Source of the DNA: Alnus glutinosa | Lineage: Eukaryota > Streptophyta > Magnoliopsida > Fagales > Betulaceae | DNA length: 64,000 bases | Direction of reading: 5' to 3' | Assembly: GCF_958979055.1 (NCBI RefSeq) | Contig: NC_084886.1 | Coordinates: forward strand, 10,030,654 to 10,094,653 | Part shown: piece after piece, positions 46,946 through 58,529 of the stretch | How positions within the stretch are numbered: position 1 is the first letter of the stretch | Layout: each line of letters opens with the position of its first letter | Translations under genes and position numbers: made by a program | Notes under the pieces: model-generated | Databases searched by the model: none | The model's input: the letters and a program-made list of their open reading frames with translations, nothing else | What the model was told of the DNA's origin: nothing

Positions 46946-48346
46946 TATACAATCTTGTTTAAGCAATTCTAGCCATGTATAAATCATATTAGTTTATTTA
47001 TTTATTTAATTCTGGTGAAAATATCTAGGTCGCCTCCAATTTGAAGGCGTTCTAGCTTTATAAAAAATGTGAATATGCATTGCTAACTTAGCTATGTTTC
47101 CAGGGATCAGAAGTAATAGAGGGTCTCAACCTAAGTCTACCTGCACTTGAAGTTGAAGATGTACGAATACGATTGAAAACTAAAGCATTTGCGAAGATGA
47201 AAAATTTGAGATTGCTCCAAATCGATGGTGTAGATCTCACAGGATGCTATGAACATCTTTCCAAAGAGTTAAGATGGCTTCATTGGCACAAGTGCCCTCT
47301 GAAATTTCTACCACCAAATTTCCATCTAGAGAAACTTGTTATCCTCGACATGCAGCATAGTAATATCAAACAAATTTGGAAAGATATCAAAGTATAACAA
47401 ATCTTACATATATTGCCTTTTATTTTCTTATTAAATATGAATGAATAACTTACATGAAATTCTTTCTTCTTCCTTTTTTTTTTTTCTCATTTGATTCTGT
47501 TTTGACAGGTATTCAACAAGTTAAAAGTTCTGAATCTCAAAGATTCTAAAAGTCTCACCCAATCGCCAAACTTCTTAGCACTCCCACAGTTGGAGAAGCT
47601 AATACTTGAAGGTTGCACGAGTTTGGTTGAGGTACATGAGTCCATTGGAGATTTGGAAAAACTTCTTTTATTAAATTTACAAAGATGCAAGAAATTGAAG
47701 AATCTTCCGGGAAGTATTTCAAACTTATATTCTTTAAAGACTCTTGACTTGTCTGGCTGCATAAAAATTGACAAGTTACCAAAACAGTCGGGAAATATGA
47801 TTGCTTCAACAGAGCTACTTGCTAATGGAACTACTTTTAGAAAACTACCACGTTTCCTTAGGTTTTTTAATCAATTCAAAATTGTATCATTATCTGGATG
47901 TAAAGCACAATCCTCAAGATCATGGATGTCAAGTTTCTTGTCATGGATATCACCAAAATGCAAGAAACCCATGAAGTTGTTACCAATTTCTGGATTATGT
48001 TGTTTGACAGAACTGAATCTCGTTGGTTGCAATTTGTTTGAAGATGAGATTCCTATGGCTTTTGGGAGTTTATCTTCACTCTACAATTTGGATCTATCAA
48101 AAAACAATTTTTATAGCCTACCTCGTTGCATCGGTCACCTTCCTAAATTAGTTCATCTTTCTTTGAATGAGTGTACAAGTCTCCAATCAATTTCCGAACT
48201 TCCTGCAAGTTTAGGCTACTTGTATGCAAGTGGGTGCTCATCATTGCAGAGATTCCCAAATGCGCCGACCCAAGAAAGATTATTTACAAATTTTTACATG
48301 GAACGTTGTGGCAGTCTAACATATGATTTTAGGGAGATTTTCCAGG

Positions 48347-48388
<42 letters not shown>

Positions 48389-48974
48389 ATGATGTGAACT
48401 TTTTTTTTCTTTTTTTTTTTTTGTTTCTAAACAGTTCTTTTCCAATTGTGGTGACCGATATCGTTCCATTGTGCTTTGTTGTGGTGAGGTTCCAAATTGG
48501 TTCAACCATAAGAGGATTGGATCTAATTCGATATCCTTTCAAATACCTTCACTTCCAAAGGGTCAAATCAAGGGGTTGTTTCTTTGTGTTGTTTGTGCAT
48601 CGACCTCCATGGAAAAAGAGCTCTACCCCGCGCCCTACATGTCGTTCCCTATTTACATTAACAACCGCCGTTTGGGGATACCCTCCCCTTTGATGCCTGT
48701 AACATTTGAGAGCGGTCATTCCTTCGGCGATTGTTCCTTCATAATGTATATACCCAATCCATTTACTGAGGATGAAATGGCAAGTGGAATGGAGATGACG
48801 ATATCCTGTCGGGATGTTGTGGAAAAAGACTCTGCAGTGGTGAAGAAGTGTGGAATTCATCTAGTCGTTGATGAGACAAAGGCGATAATGGATTCCGAAT
48901 ATTCAATGGATATGATGTCCGCAAACAGAGATCGTGATGATGACAATTATGAGGCCGGATCAAGCAATGATTGA
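43745..48974 (+). CDS. TIR-NBS-LRR (TNL) disease resistance protein, 5 exons
   Basis: The exons are 43745-44241, 45573-46674, 47104-47391, 47509-48345 and 48435-48974. All are GT-AG and in frame, giving 1087 residues; an in-frame ATG at 43733 would add four. The TIR domain is about residues 15-165, with the NADase Glu at 90 in SSWCLDEL. NB-ARC follows: P-loop GMGGIGKTT (222-230), kinase-2 LLVILDDVD (300-308), GSRIILTTRDEHLL, GLPLAL and MHD (494-496). LRRs span about 545-900. Exon 5 encodes a post-LRR (C-JID) jelly-roll-type domain (GEVPNWFNHK). TNLs recognise pathogen effectors and signal through EDS1 by NAD+ cleavage. All key motifs are intact. Intron 1 (1331 bp) carries a hairpin element; introns 2 and 4 have microsatellites. 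The TIR pseudogene upstream shows this is a locally duplicated locus. Confidence 0.95.
44852..44981. mobile_element. Hairpin element in TNL intron 1
   Basis: The arm cacgtgagaagcatatgctt, continuing to gcaaagacaaagttt, pairs with the reverse complement of aactttgtctttactattta, continuing to tgtacttctcacatgc, around a poly(A) loop. At about 130 bp it is MITE-like. It interrupts nothing coding. Confidence 0.65.
46880..46943. repeat. Compound TA/TG microsatellite in TNL intron 2
   Basis: About 17 TA units followed by about 14 TG units, 64 bp without interruption. Confidence 0.95.
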
Positions 48975-49780
48975 TCTAGTGACGAAAACTGCCATAAAAG
49001 ATCAAGGATCGTTGACTTTGAAGCGTAAGAATGAAACGACTTGTTAATGTTAATATGTTTATTCTAAATAAATTATTATGTTTCTTTGTTTGTTTGTTTT
49101 TCGGTAGTCTTATAATGCAGTCTGTTCTATTTTTTAGATCAAACTTAGTCTGTAAAAGCTATTTTATAGCTCTGAATGTGTGCCCAAGTAGAGGTTCATG
49201 TGACGTAGGGGCGTTTTATGTTGTCTAGGTTATCTTGTAGCAGCTGTGGTTTATAATGGTCTGAATCTGACTTTGCCTAGGTGGGGAAAACTCTACCTCC
49301 AATGCTTTTGACTTAGTTTATTAGGAAGTTTTTGTAACCTTGAACATTTGACCGTTTGGTCTCTTTTGTATATATTGGAAGGGATCTTTGAATTTTTTTT
49401 AAAAAAAAAAAACCAGTCTCATGAACATTCCAAAAATTTAACGCCTAATGTATGCTTTTCATAAAATTTGTTTTATAGAGAACTTTATTTACCACCCCGA
49501 ATCTTTTATCACTTTTATAATTATATTTTTAAACTTTAAAAAATGTTAATTTTGTGCATCAATCTTTCAATTTCACTCATTTGTTAGATTTTTCTGTTAA
49601 TGCACATGATTTACATTTTGTGACTTCCGTCCAAACAAACGTAAAAACTCAACGAATAGGCTAAAATTGTCACAATTTGATAGTTTGTGGGGTGTTCAAA
49701 TGTTACTTTTAAACTATGGAGGCTAAGATGCCAAACTGGTGATACTTAAAAGGGTAAAGTGTATTTTCTCCTAAAAATCT
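48975..49780. other. 3' flank of the TNL gene
   Basis: It holds the TNL 3' UTR and AT-rich DNA. A weak inverted-repeat relationship is visible between about 49485 and 49760 (taccaccccgaat ... gtttgtggggtgttc). No gene was recognised. Confidence 0.4.
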
Positions 49781-50742
49781 TGTTAGTATTTTATGTTGGC
49801 TACATTATGGATGACAAAAACACTTTATATAATGGTTGCTATTTAAACAGGATTATCGATCTTATTTAGAATCTTCAAGTTTTATGGACAGTATTTATTC
49901 AAGCCAAGTTTCTAGAAGATGTTCATGAAAATTCCATGCAAATTCCAAGTCAACTAGCCGCTTCCTGTGCAATCGTCTGGACAGGCCTTTGAAGGCGTCC
50001 AGACGCCTCGCAATGTCTAGAAGCTTCAGCGTTGAAGACGTCCATACGATATCCAGCATTCCGGAACATTCCGAGTTTCCTTTACAAGCGCGAAAAGGAG
50101 TTACAGCAAAGACTGTCCGGACGCTCAGCCAAGCCGTCTGGACGTAGTCCTGTTTTGGGAAGAATTGCGCTTTTCTGGAAAGACGGTCGCAGAAGACCCT
50201 GCGGACAATGCTATCTTCCGTCCGAACGCTCCACAGCCAGAGTTCGAATTTGTCTAGAATTAAGTTTTTTGAAGCTTATATAAAGAAGGCTCTAGGCTTG
50301 TTATTTGTAAGAATTCAGTATAGAATTCTATAGTGCTTAGAGAGGGTGTTTAGGGAGAATTGAAGATCTGCTAGCTCTCTAACCGTTGTCGGTGTGTGCT
50401 CTTTGTTTGTGTGAAGTCTATCTCAGGGGTCGGCCCTAAGGTAAATGATTCCATAAAAAACCCATTCAAGTTGAAGACTTGGTTGGGAAGCGTTCATGAT
50501 GAATTTCGTGTTATAGTTAAAAGTATAACCACTGCGATAGTTTTTGTGATTACGAGTGCTTTGTAACTTGCTTTATCTTTGGATAGTGGATTTTCTGGGT
50601 TTGGCTGTCCCGGAGTGGTTTTTTGCTTTACAGAGTTTCCACTTCGTCAACAAATATCTTATCTCTTTTATTTTCCACATTTAAGATATTTTGTTGCACT
50701 CGAACACACACTTAATAATTTAGAAGTTATTATTTATTTTCA
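49781..50742 (+). mobile_element. Copia-type LTR, plus orientation
   Basis: It starts tgttagtattttatgttggc and ends near ttattttca. The start (tgttagt...ttggctacattatg) and end (ttgcactcgaacacacactt, taatttag) match the minus-strand LTR at 51766-52777, although the middles have diverged. It contains many gtctggacg/cgtccagacg motifs. No gag follows in this orientation, so it is a solo or rearranged LTR. Confidence 0.7.
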
Positions 50743-50946
50743 AATCTTAATTTTTCTTATTCTTTAGAAGTAACAAGAGTCATCCTTCACGGTTGAAAAA
50801 TAAGCACAAGTTTTCTTATCCAACATTTTTTTCAAATTAACCATTAGATATGTTTTCTTACATGTGAGTTTTATATATTCAATGATTCATTTTTAAAAAA
50901 TTATTAGAGTTGGATAAGAGTTGAACAGAAATTTGAGAAATAACAT

Positions 50947-51691
50947 TTATCTTTTCATTAGTCTGGGATTCTTCATTAGTCTTTTGAAGTTCTTGGCAAG
51001 CAAGGCAATCGCATCATTATCTTGGTCGGAGTCTTCATCAAAGGAGACTCGGTTTTTCTTCTTCATTGCCTTGAGAGCAATTGCTCTTGCTTTCTTGACA
51101 AGAGGCATGGAGAACTCATATGTTTGAAGAGATCTTACCAACTCTTCAATCTTCATAGAGTCCATATCTTTGCTTTCTTCTATGGTCATCACCTTTATTT
51201 TAACGCTCGGACAAAGATCTTAATATCTTCTTGATGTGTTTTACATCAAAGACCTTATTTCCGAGACTCACTATCGAGTTTATCAGGTTGCCTATCTTGG
51301 CTTAAAACTCACCAAATATCTCATCTTCCATCATTTTCATTTCTTCAAATTTTGAAATCAACATTGAAGTTTTGTAGATTTTACAATCTTTATCCTTTTT
51401 GTATGTCGTTTTCAAAATTTGTTATGCTTCTTGTGCAATTTCACAATGAGAAATTCGTGAGAATTCTGAGGGTGAAAGAGCTTGACATAGAGCATATAAG
51501 GCTTTATCATTGGATAATGGAGTGTTTGTTTGGGCAACCATTTTTTCACCAACTGCAGTTTCTAGTTTATCCCAATCAGATTCTACAAAATGCCAGACAT
51601 CTATAGATTTTAAAAAGAAACGCATTCTCACTTTTCAATAGCCATTGTTTGTGATATCAAAAGCAGAAACATGATTAAGATGTTGAGACAT
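50947..51691 (-). pseudogene. Decayed copia gag fragment
   Basis: Reading left from the primer-site side of the LTR at 51766, the ATG at 51691 opens MSQHLNHVSAFD, and an in-frame stop replaces the expected Trp soon after. RFFLKSIDVWHFVES and LSPSEFSRISHCEIAQEA match the Ty1-copia gag N-terminal and UBN2 domains. After a frame break the piece resumes with KIEELVRSLQTYE and a Lys-rich acidic end (IALLAKNFKRL). It stops there; no zinc knuckle, protease or integrase is present. Gag would form particles; this fragment is dead. Confidence 0.85.
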
Positions 51692-51765
51692 GATAAATAA
51701 AATAGAAGTCATGGACTACACTTAGGATTGTAATCCAAAATAAGTGTAACTGATTTGATACCAAT

Positions 51766-52777
51766 TGAAAAATAAACGTGATTCCTAAATTATCATGAGT
51801 GTGTGATTAGTTGTGAACAAAATATCTAGAGTGCAAAATTTAAAAGAGACAGATATTTTGTTAATGAAGTGAAAACTCAATTAAGAGAAAAACCACTCCG
51901 GAGCAGCCAAATCCAGGATATCCACTATTTAGAAGACAAAACTAGTTACAAAGTACTCGTACTTACATATCTCAAATGCAGTAGTTGTACTTTTAACTCT
52001 GACACGTAACCTAACTTCAATGGAATCCTTTAACTCATGGTTCCTCCTTAAGTTAGACTTCAACTAATCAAGTAAACACGACTCTAAGAGAGCTAGCAAA
52101 TATTACAATATCTGCCTAAACACCCTCTCTTAGCACACAAGAGTTTATATGATACTCTTTACAAATAAACATACCTAGAGGTCTTTATATATAGGTTTCA
52201 ACAGTCCTTGTACTGTTCTGAGATGGAATCTTCTAGGTGGTGTCCGGAAGAAGACATAGGACGCCCGAACTTCCAATTGCAACCGACTTTCGAAATAGGG
52301 TTTCTTCAGTAAACTTCTGAAAAAGCATCTAGACGGTGTAGACCGACGTTTGGACGGTTGCAAGGAAATTTCAATTGTTTGCAGCTATGGCATTTCTGTC
52401 CGGACACAACTCTGAACACATGCTCTTAGGTCTAGCTGTCCGTTGGGCTGTCTGAACGGTCTGAGCGCGAACATGTAGTCTCTGTGGCTGGTGTCTGCTG
52501 AGGTGTTTAGACATCTTCAAACACTGGAGGGCGTCTAGACGCTTCCTCTGGACCATCTCTATGGAAACTAACTTGTTGAGCTAGACTTGTGTAGCATCTT
52601 TTGGTTTCTCCGAAAATTGCCTTCTTTAATGATTGTGATACTGAACTTGTCATAATAATGCTCTTCCAAATAAATCAATAAATACTCTGAATATTCTGGA
52701 AAGTACAGCAACCCTATTTTAGTAGTACACTGATATGGTAGTTTTTTTGTCAACATAATGTAGCCAATACACTAACA
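51766..52777 (-). mobile_element. Copia-type LTR, minus orientation (5' LTR of the gag fragment)
   Basis: On the minus strand it starts TGTTAGTGTATTGGC and ends TTTTTCA, directly followed by ATTGGTATCAAATCAG, a mutated initiator-Met-tRNA primer site of copia elements. The gag fragment follows in the same orientation. Confidence 0.8.
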
Positions 52778-53226
52778 AAGCGGTTGGAGATCGTACATAT
52801 TTATAGGGTAGAAAGAGGACCGGTTTCCTTTATTTATCATCATTAATTCTACTTCTCATCAAAGTCAGAATTAAATAAGAAACCACTTCCCGTAGTTAAT
52901 TAACCATTAACCAACAATTCATTAAAGATGATTAATTAATCAACATTAAGAGTCTAATAAATTGTCTTATGTACTAGATCATGTGAGTCATTAAATTCTT
53001 ACGTACTTCTCCACAATCAAACAGGTAAATTAACACGTTCAGCACTAGTTTATTTTATCCTAAAACCTTGTCATTGTAGATCCCAGCTCGCAACCCATTA
53101 ATTGGTAATATATATATGGTAGAGTCTGGGACCACTGGGTTATGACAGATCTAAGAAAGTAACAAGAACAATTCAAAACCTGAAGGCCTAACCAGGGAAG
53201 GCCACACTAATAATTAAGCGCATCCA
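52778..53226. other. Spacer before duplicated segment B
   Basis: AT-rich DNA (many attaattaa runs) between the copia LTR and the left break of the segmental duplication. No gene was recognised. Confidence 0.5.
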
Positions 53227-56200
53227 TGTTCCCCCACCTACTCCAAAATAATGTTTCTTTGCTGCCATGTAAACAACCCCAAGAGGACACCTTGTGCTCT
53301 GTAAATTAAAAACTTTTAGAGCATTTAGCTTCAAAATGACAAAAATATATGGTCAGCGACTAAAAGGCCAGGGAAAAAGAAAGAAAGAAACCTTCTTAAT
53401 AAGTTCAAAAAGGCTTTGGAGAGTGAAGATTGAGTAAACCGTTTCAGCAATTAAAACAATATGACTGTGCCCTGAACTATAGTGTAGATCATTCTCATTG
53501 TCTTGTACATGAGGAGAAGTTTATGGATTTCACTCCAGTCACCAGCAAAGAAACGAACTTCACCACCAGAATTTTTTGCGTTTGTTGCTAAAGGTGTATT
53601 TTTTTCTGAAAGATTTGCATTTACGTTGAGAACGGTTAGACAACGTATGACCTCAGCATTGAAGTCCTGAAAATGAACGACAGCTGCACCCTGACATAAC
53701 AAATGGAGAAGCTCAGCAGACCTATAAATTTTCAACAATCTTCTATGCAACAACCAATGAAGCAAAGTCCACCTCAAGACACGCAATGATCCCTGGAAGT
53801 CCATGACGACATCCAAGCTGAAAAGATTAGAGGAAGCTCATTAGGGGGTAGCAAGGAAGGAGAGGGCAAAAGATAAAAGGCATCTGTCTCAATTTCCATT
53901 CACAATATCCTGAAAATTGGTAATTAGGGCAGGAATTACCAAACATGATTATAAAGATATACAAAAACTACCACAAAGTAACCATCCCCACAGGTTGACC
54001 AAAGTTTAACCAAATTCAAACACTGAATCACTGCATACCTAGATCTGACATTCAAATATAAGCTTCATTTAACGTCTAAATCCACCTATGTTGTTGACAT
54101 AAAAGCCAGTTATTATCATTGTACAACATTCACAGGAACTTGAGAATAAAGTATCGTAAATCAAGTAGACAACATGAGCAGATATATAAATTACAGGGGG
54201 AGTTATATTGTTGGAGATCCTATAAGCAGTGTTGTTGAAGCACGCCTAAAGCACAAAGAGCAAAGTGCCGGAGGAAAAGCTTCTGTTACCCCTAAATCAA
54301 TACACGTGTAATTAAGCAGACCTAAAGTACCAAAAGCACATGCTCTTTTGCAATAACTGTTGGATCTGAAACCAATTAAAACTTATGTTGATTAGCTATG
54401 CAAAATCTTTTCTCATGATCTACTACACTAAACACAAGTTTGTTTTCCCTTATATATGTAAATCTGTGGGACAGGGTCTAGAAGAATAAAACACCAAAAG
54501 TTCAAGGTCCCGTATCATCTATCCCACCCTCCCTTTTATGAGCAAAGGTTCTCTTAATTTTTACCGGACAAAATGTTTTGGGGGGAAAAACAGAACTAAA
54601 ACAGGCCTAAAACAAAATGACCCTAAAAAAGAAAATCTATATGAAAAAAGAAAAGAAAAAAGGATATGTTGTTTAAATGAAAATGGAATGCCGTTTAAAA
54701 CAAAGCATTGATTTTGTTTGCTCTCTGTTTCACCCAAAAGCAAATCTCTCATCCATGAGGCATGAGGAATCATATAAATATACCAAATCAATAGTGACAG
54801 CCTGACTATGTAACATCCGCATGGGCATTTAGAAGGAAAACACAAAATATAAATTATTAACAACAATGCAGCATTTGAGCTTCTGCGTTAAAAAGATGTA
54901 GTCATAAAACACCAAAGATATCGCTTTTCCATTTTATCTAGAAGATGAAAACCACTGTGATCTTATCATCCTAAGTATTCACATGTTTATGCATCGTTGA
55001 ACATTATAGAATCACCTGAAAATTAGGAGCCCACCTCTAAAACTCGATTTTCGCTGAATGACAAATTGCCATTTCTAACCTCTGAGCACAGGGCTTTAAC
55101 TAGATCCAGTGAACCTTCCCATATCTTCAGCCCCCCTGCATTATCAGTTGATCATAAGCACAACAAATATGACTCAATTTATGAATATGAAAACCAAACT
55201 TGAAACAGAGTAGCAACAAAAACTACAAGCTAAAAAAGAAGCAAAGACGGGAGAATTCTTACACACCTTCATATTTCCCCGGGACTAAATCAGAGTTGGA
55301 TAAACCAAAAACCTCGAGTATTAACCCGGCCCTAAAAGAGGCAATATATAAATTGGTCATATAACAAGGTTGCATTTGGATTTAAGTATTTAAAACCAAG
55401 GTAATTGTTAGTATGAATCGCTTTATATGGAGTTTAACAGCAGATGATGGATTTGAGTTTTGATTATTTACTTTAATAAAAACACTAGCTTTATGAATTT
55501 GGCATAACATCTATGCCTAATCATTTCAAATCTACTTCTTAATAAGGCTTAATTGCATCCATGAATTTTTATAGTTTTCATACTTTATTCAATAATTTTA
55601 GTTTCAAATTTTTCTAGATCTTCTCTTCTTCTAGTTTTTTTTTTATTTTTTTATTTTTTTTATTTTTTTATTTTTTTATATGATGAGGAACCCTCCAAGG
55701 CAAGGCCACTTCATGTATACTTGGATTGTGCCTTTACGCTTTTTAATGAATTTGCAATTACTTATCAAAAAGATATACTTTATTCAAGCCATTTAAACTA
55801 AAAGCTAAAATCAAATCCTCATCTTCAACTACTTTCATCCAAGTAATTTAAAATCCTAGAAACTGTCGAGTATTAACAAAATTCCTTACAGGCTGAAAAA
55901 TATGTGAAGAATTGCAAAGAATTCAAAATTTCGAATCTTTTCAGAAGTTTCCATTATCTGGGACTGGACGGAAAACCATTCTGTTTTCATTATCCATGGT
56001 CAGTCCTTAGTTATTTCAAAAAAATCAAATCTTTAAAAACAGTAGATTCAAAGTTCTCTCTCTCTTAGAATTAGGCATTTAAAAAAAAAAAGTTCTCATT
56101 CTCTTATATTTTTGTCCATTTTATTTGCTTGCATTTTCTTTTCCACAATTTTCTAGGCAACCAAGCAGTTTAAAAAAAATACTCAGACTTTCCATTATCT

Positions 56201-56906
56201 GAGACATCAAGCGCAGCCTAATAAAACCATTCAGCTCTTCTAGCTTGACGTTCTTATTGATTTTGGAAACCGGCTAAAATGTAGATAACACTGAAAATTC
56301 TCACTCTTTCAGAAATCAAAACCACAAACATATAATAAACCCTTACATAAGCATAACATGTTCCATGTTTTCTCCTTTTTTTTGTCATACTTTTCCCTTT
56401 TCTTTTCCTTCATTCTCTCGGCAACCAAACAGAGGGAAAGAGAAAAGTTACCTTGAGCAAAGTAAGTTCCCCCAAGTTCACAGGCTCCACAGTGTACTTC
56501 ACAGAAGACGATATCTATTTCACAAAAAGTAAATAAAAATCTCAATCGAACCCCTAAACTTAGTCAAATTAATGAATTGATGACAATAATAATAATGATT
56601 TACTTATCAAAAAAAAAAAATAATAATGATAACGATAATGATAGTACCTCAGAGGAAAGTACTTCGACGCAAGGAGGTGGAGGAGGGAGAGGCGTTTCTG
56701 GAGAATCAAGAAACCCTAGACCCGACTTGTCCGAAGATGAGAATAGTTGAAACGTTTCGAAACTTGGTTTCTGAGAAAGGTTTATGGAGAGCGTTAGTAA
56801 CGCGTAAAACAGAGTCAAGTATCAGAGCGTGGAAGCTCGAATCATTTGTCTGTGTGCGTTAGGGTATTACGACTGTCGTTTAGGCTCACCTCCGAGTTGC
56901 CGCCAT
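53227..56906 (-). pseudogene. Truncated METTL18-like pseudogene
   Basis: This is the paralogue of the gene at 33776-38080 in the same orientation. It is broken at several independent places compared with the intact copy. Exon 1 lacks one base (frame lost at codon 4, start at 56906). Exon 4 lacks two bases near 55314. Exon 7 has a 16-bp deletion near 53462 and a 1-bp deletion near 53511. The SAM motif GCGHG has a Gly-to-Arg change. Exon 8 is cut off at the duplication break (53227) and exon 9 is absent. Splice sites are largely still visible. It cannot encode a working enzyme. Confidence 0.92.
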
Positions 56907-57092
56907 TCTGGCGCTACTTCTGGGCTTCCCAGCCTCCGCAGCGGCAGACCGAAATGGGGGTTGTTTCTTTTCGGCTTTCGGTTGATGCTTTCTGTTCCCT
57001 TTGGTATCGCCATTCGCTACCCTGCCAATTTTTCGTGCTAGCTGCAACTGGACACGACCTCAATACGGAATTAGAAGATTAAAATTGGATAA

Positions 57093-57690
57093 AATTACAC
57101 TTTACCCTTTACGTTTTACCAAAATTACAATTTTCTTCCAAAGTGAAAAAAAAAAAAAAAAAGTTGCAATTACTATGCTACCACTTTTGGTTTAGAAATC
57201 CAAGCAAAGGAAGAAGAAGAAGCGCCGGGGGGGCTCTAATATTAATATTGAAAGTCAGAGGACGAGATCAAACAAGTTCCCACGAACGAGGCCGTTTCGG
57301 AGTTTTCAAAGTCTTCTAAATCTGTGGTCAATGACTCCATTCTCTGCCCTCTTCCAATCTTCTTGTGGCCATGGAAATGGACAGCTTGAGAGGCGGAGGA
57401 GTCTGAAGGTACGGCTGGGATTGAAGGTGGTCTATGTGGTCAGGCTCTGCCGGAGAGAACAGGTTCACATCTACGTTGGAGGAGAAGAGGGCGTTTCCGT
57501 AAGTTTGATCCAAAAAGTGCACGTGTGGTAGTTTTCGTCGGGTTAGACAGAAAATGCTAACGGAATGACTGCATTACAAATTTTTGTAACTTTGTTGGGG
57601 TTGATTACACAAGTTTTTTCATTTTGAAGGTAAAATTGTAATTTTGGTAAAATTTCAGGGAATAAAGTATAATTTTATCTTAAAATTAAA
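57093..57690. mobile_element. Inverted-repeat element, uninterrupted copy
   Basis: The left arm (aaaattacactttacccttt, ccaaaattacaattttcttcc) pairs with the right arm (gaaggtaaaattgtaatttt ... aaagtataattttatctt). It is the duplicated partner of 38263-39995 without the hAT insert. Confidence 0.6.
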
Positions 57691-57945
57691 AGTTCTTAAA
57701 TGTTTAATTAAATAGATTGAATTAGAGTCAATTTATATAATCTTATATTTATGACATAATTTAAATTTGACACGCGACATAAAGACTGTTAATTTTTGAT
57801 ATAACCTGCAAACTCGATGTACCCCATTTAATTCGATGTACTCCATTTAATTAAATGAGTTAAGTAAGATGACATATATAATTTTATATTCATACTTCGA
57901 CACGATCCAAACTCAACATATGAACATGAATTGTCACTCCTAATA
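57690..57945. repeat. Interspersed repeat shared with 8.23 kb
   Basis: Similar to 8230-8555, with a shorter copy at 40020-40095 (tcttatatttatga, taatttaaatttgacacgc). It is non-coding and unclassified. Confidence 0.5.
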
Positions 57946-58476
57946 ACACAACACAATCAATCTTCAATTTCTAATTTTGATAATTAACCTGTCATATAAA
58001 TGATTAACCTTATTCTACAATATGGAAAATTTACCACATCACTTTTGCCATCCCTAGGGTGGTGCTTAAGTGGGTGATTAAAAACTGTTTTGCACACACT
58101 ATCCGTACATTTGCAGGGATTACAAGCAAATTTTTGACCATTAACTCGAAGCAGGCAGATATCATATTCGCTATCTGCACATACACGGGCAAATATTGAA
58201 ATATTGGTTGACAGAGACAAATAACATCTGCATCTACATACTCAATTATTGACTTTATTTCAAGGCAATTGAAGTCAATTTATTAATTTTTTTTTTCAAT
58301 TTATTTATATGACTCAAAGTATATAAATAGATGTCTTTTTTTAAGATTAGAATTCAATTTATAAATATTTTGTATGTTCCAATGTTTACAATTCACTTCG
58401 TATTTTCATATTACAATGTATAGGTATATTTAGTTCAAAAGTTAAATTAAGCTCAGCTAAAAAAACTAAAAAGGTT

Positions 58477-58529
<53 letters not shown>

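Larger units (their letters stand above)
53227..57795 (+). repeat. Segmental duplication, copy B
   Basis: This is the direct partner of 34357-40095, about 18.9 kb away. It lacks the hAT-like insertion and keeps the empty site. Similarity fades at the right end through an interspersed repeat. Confidence 0.92.

Noticed and set aside
58480..58526. TA run as a replication or recombination signal
   Set aside because: It is an ordinary microsatellite; nothing around it supports a special role.
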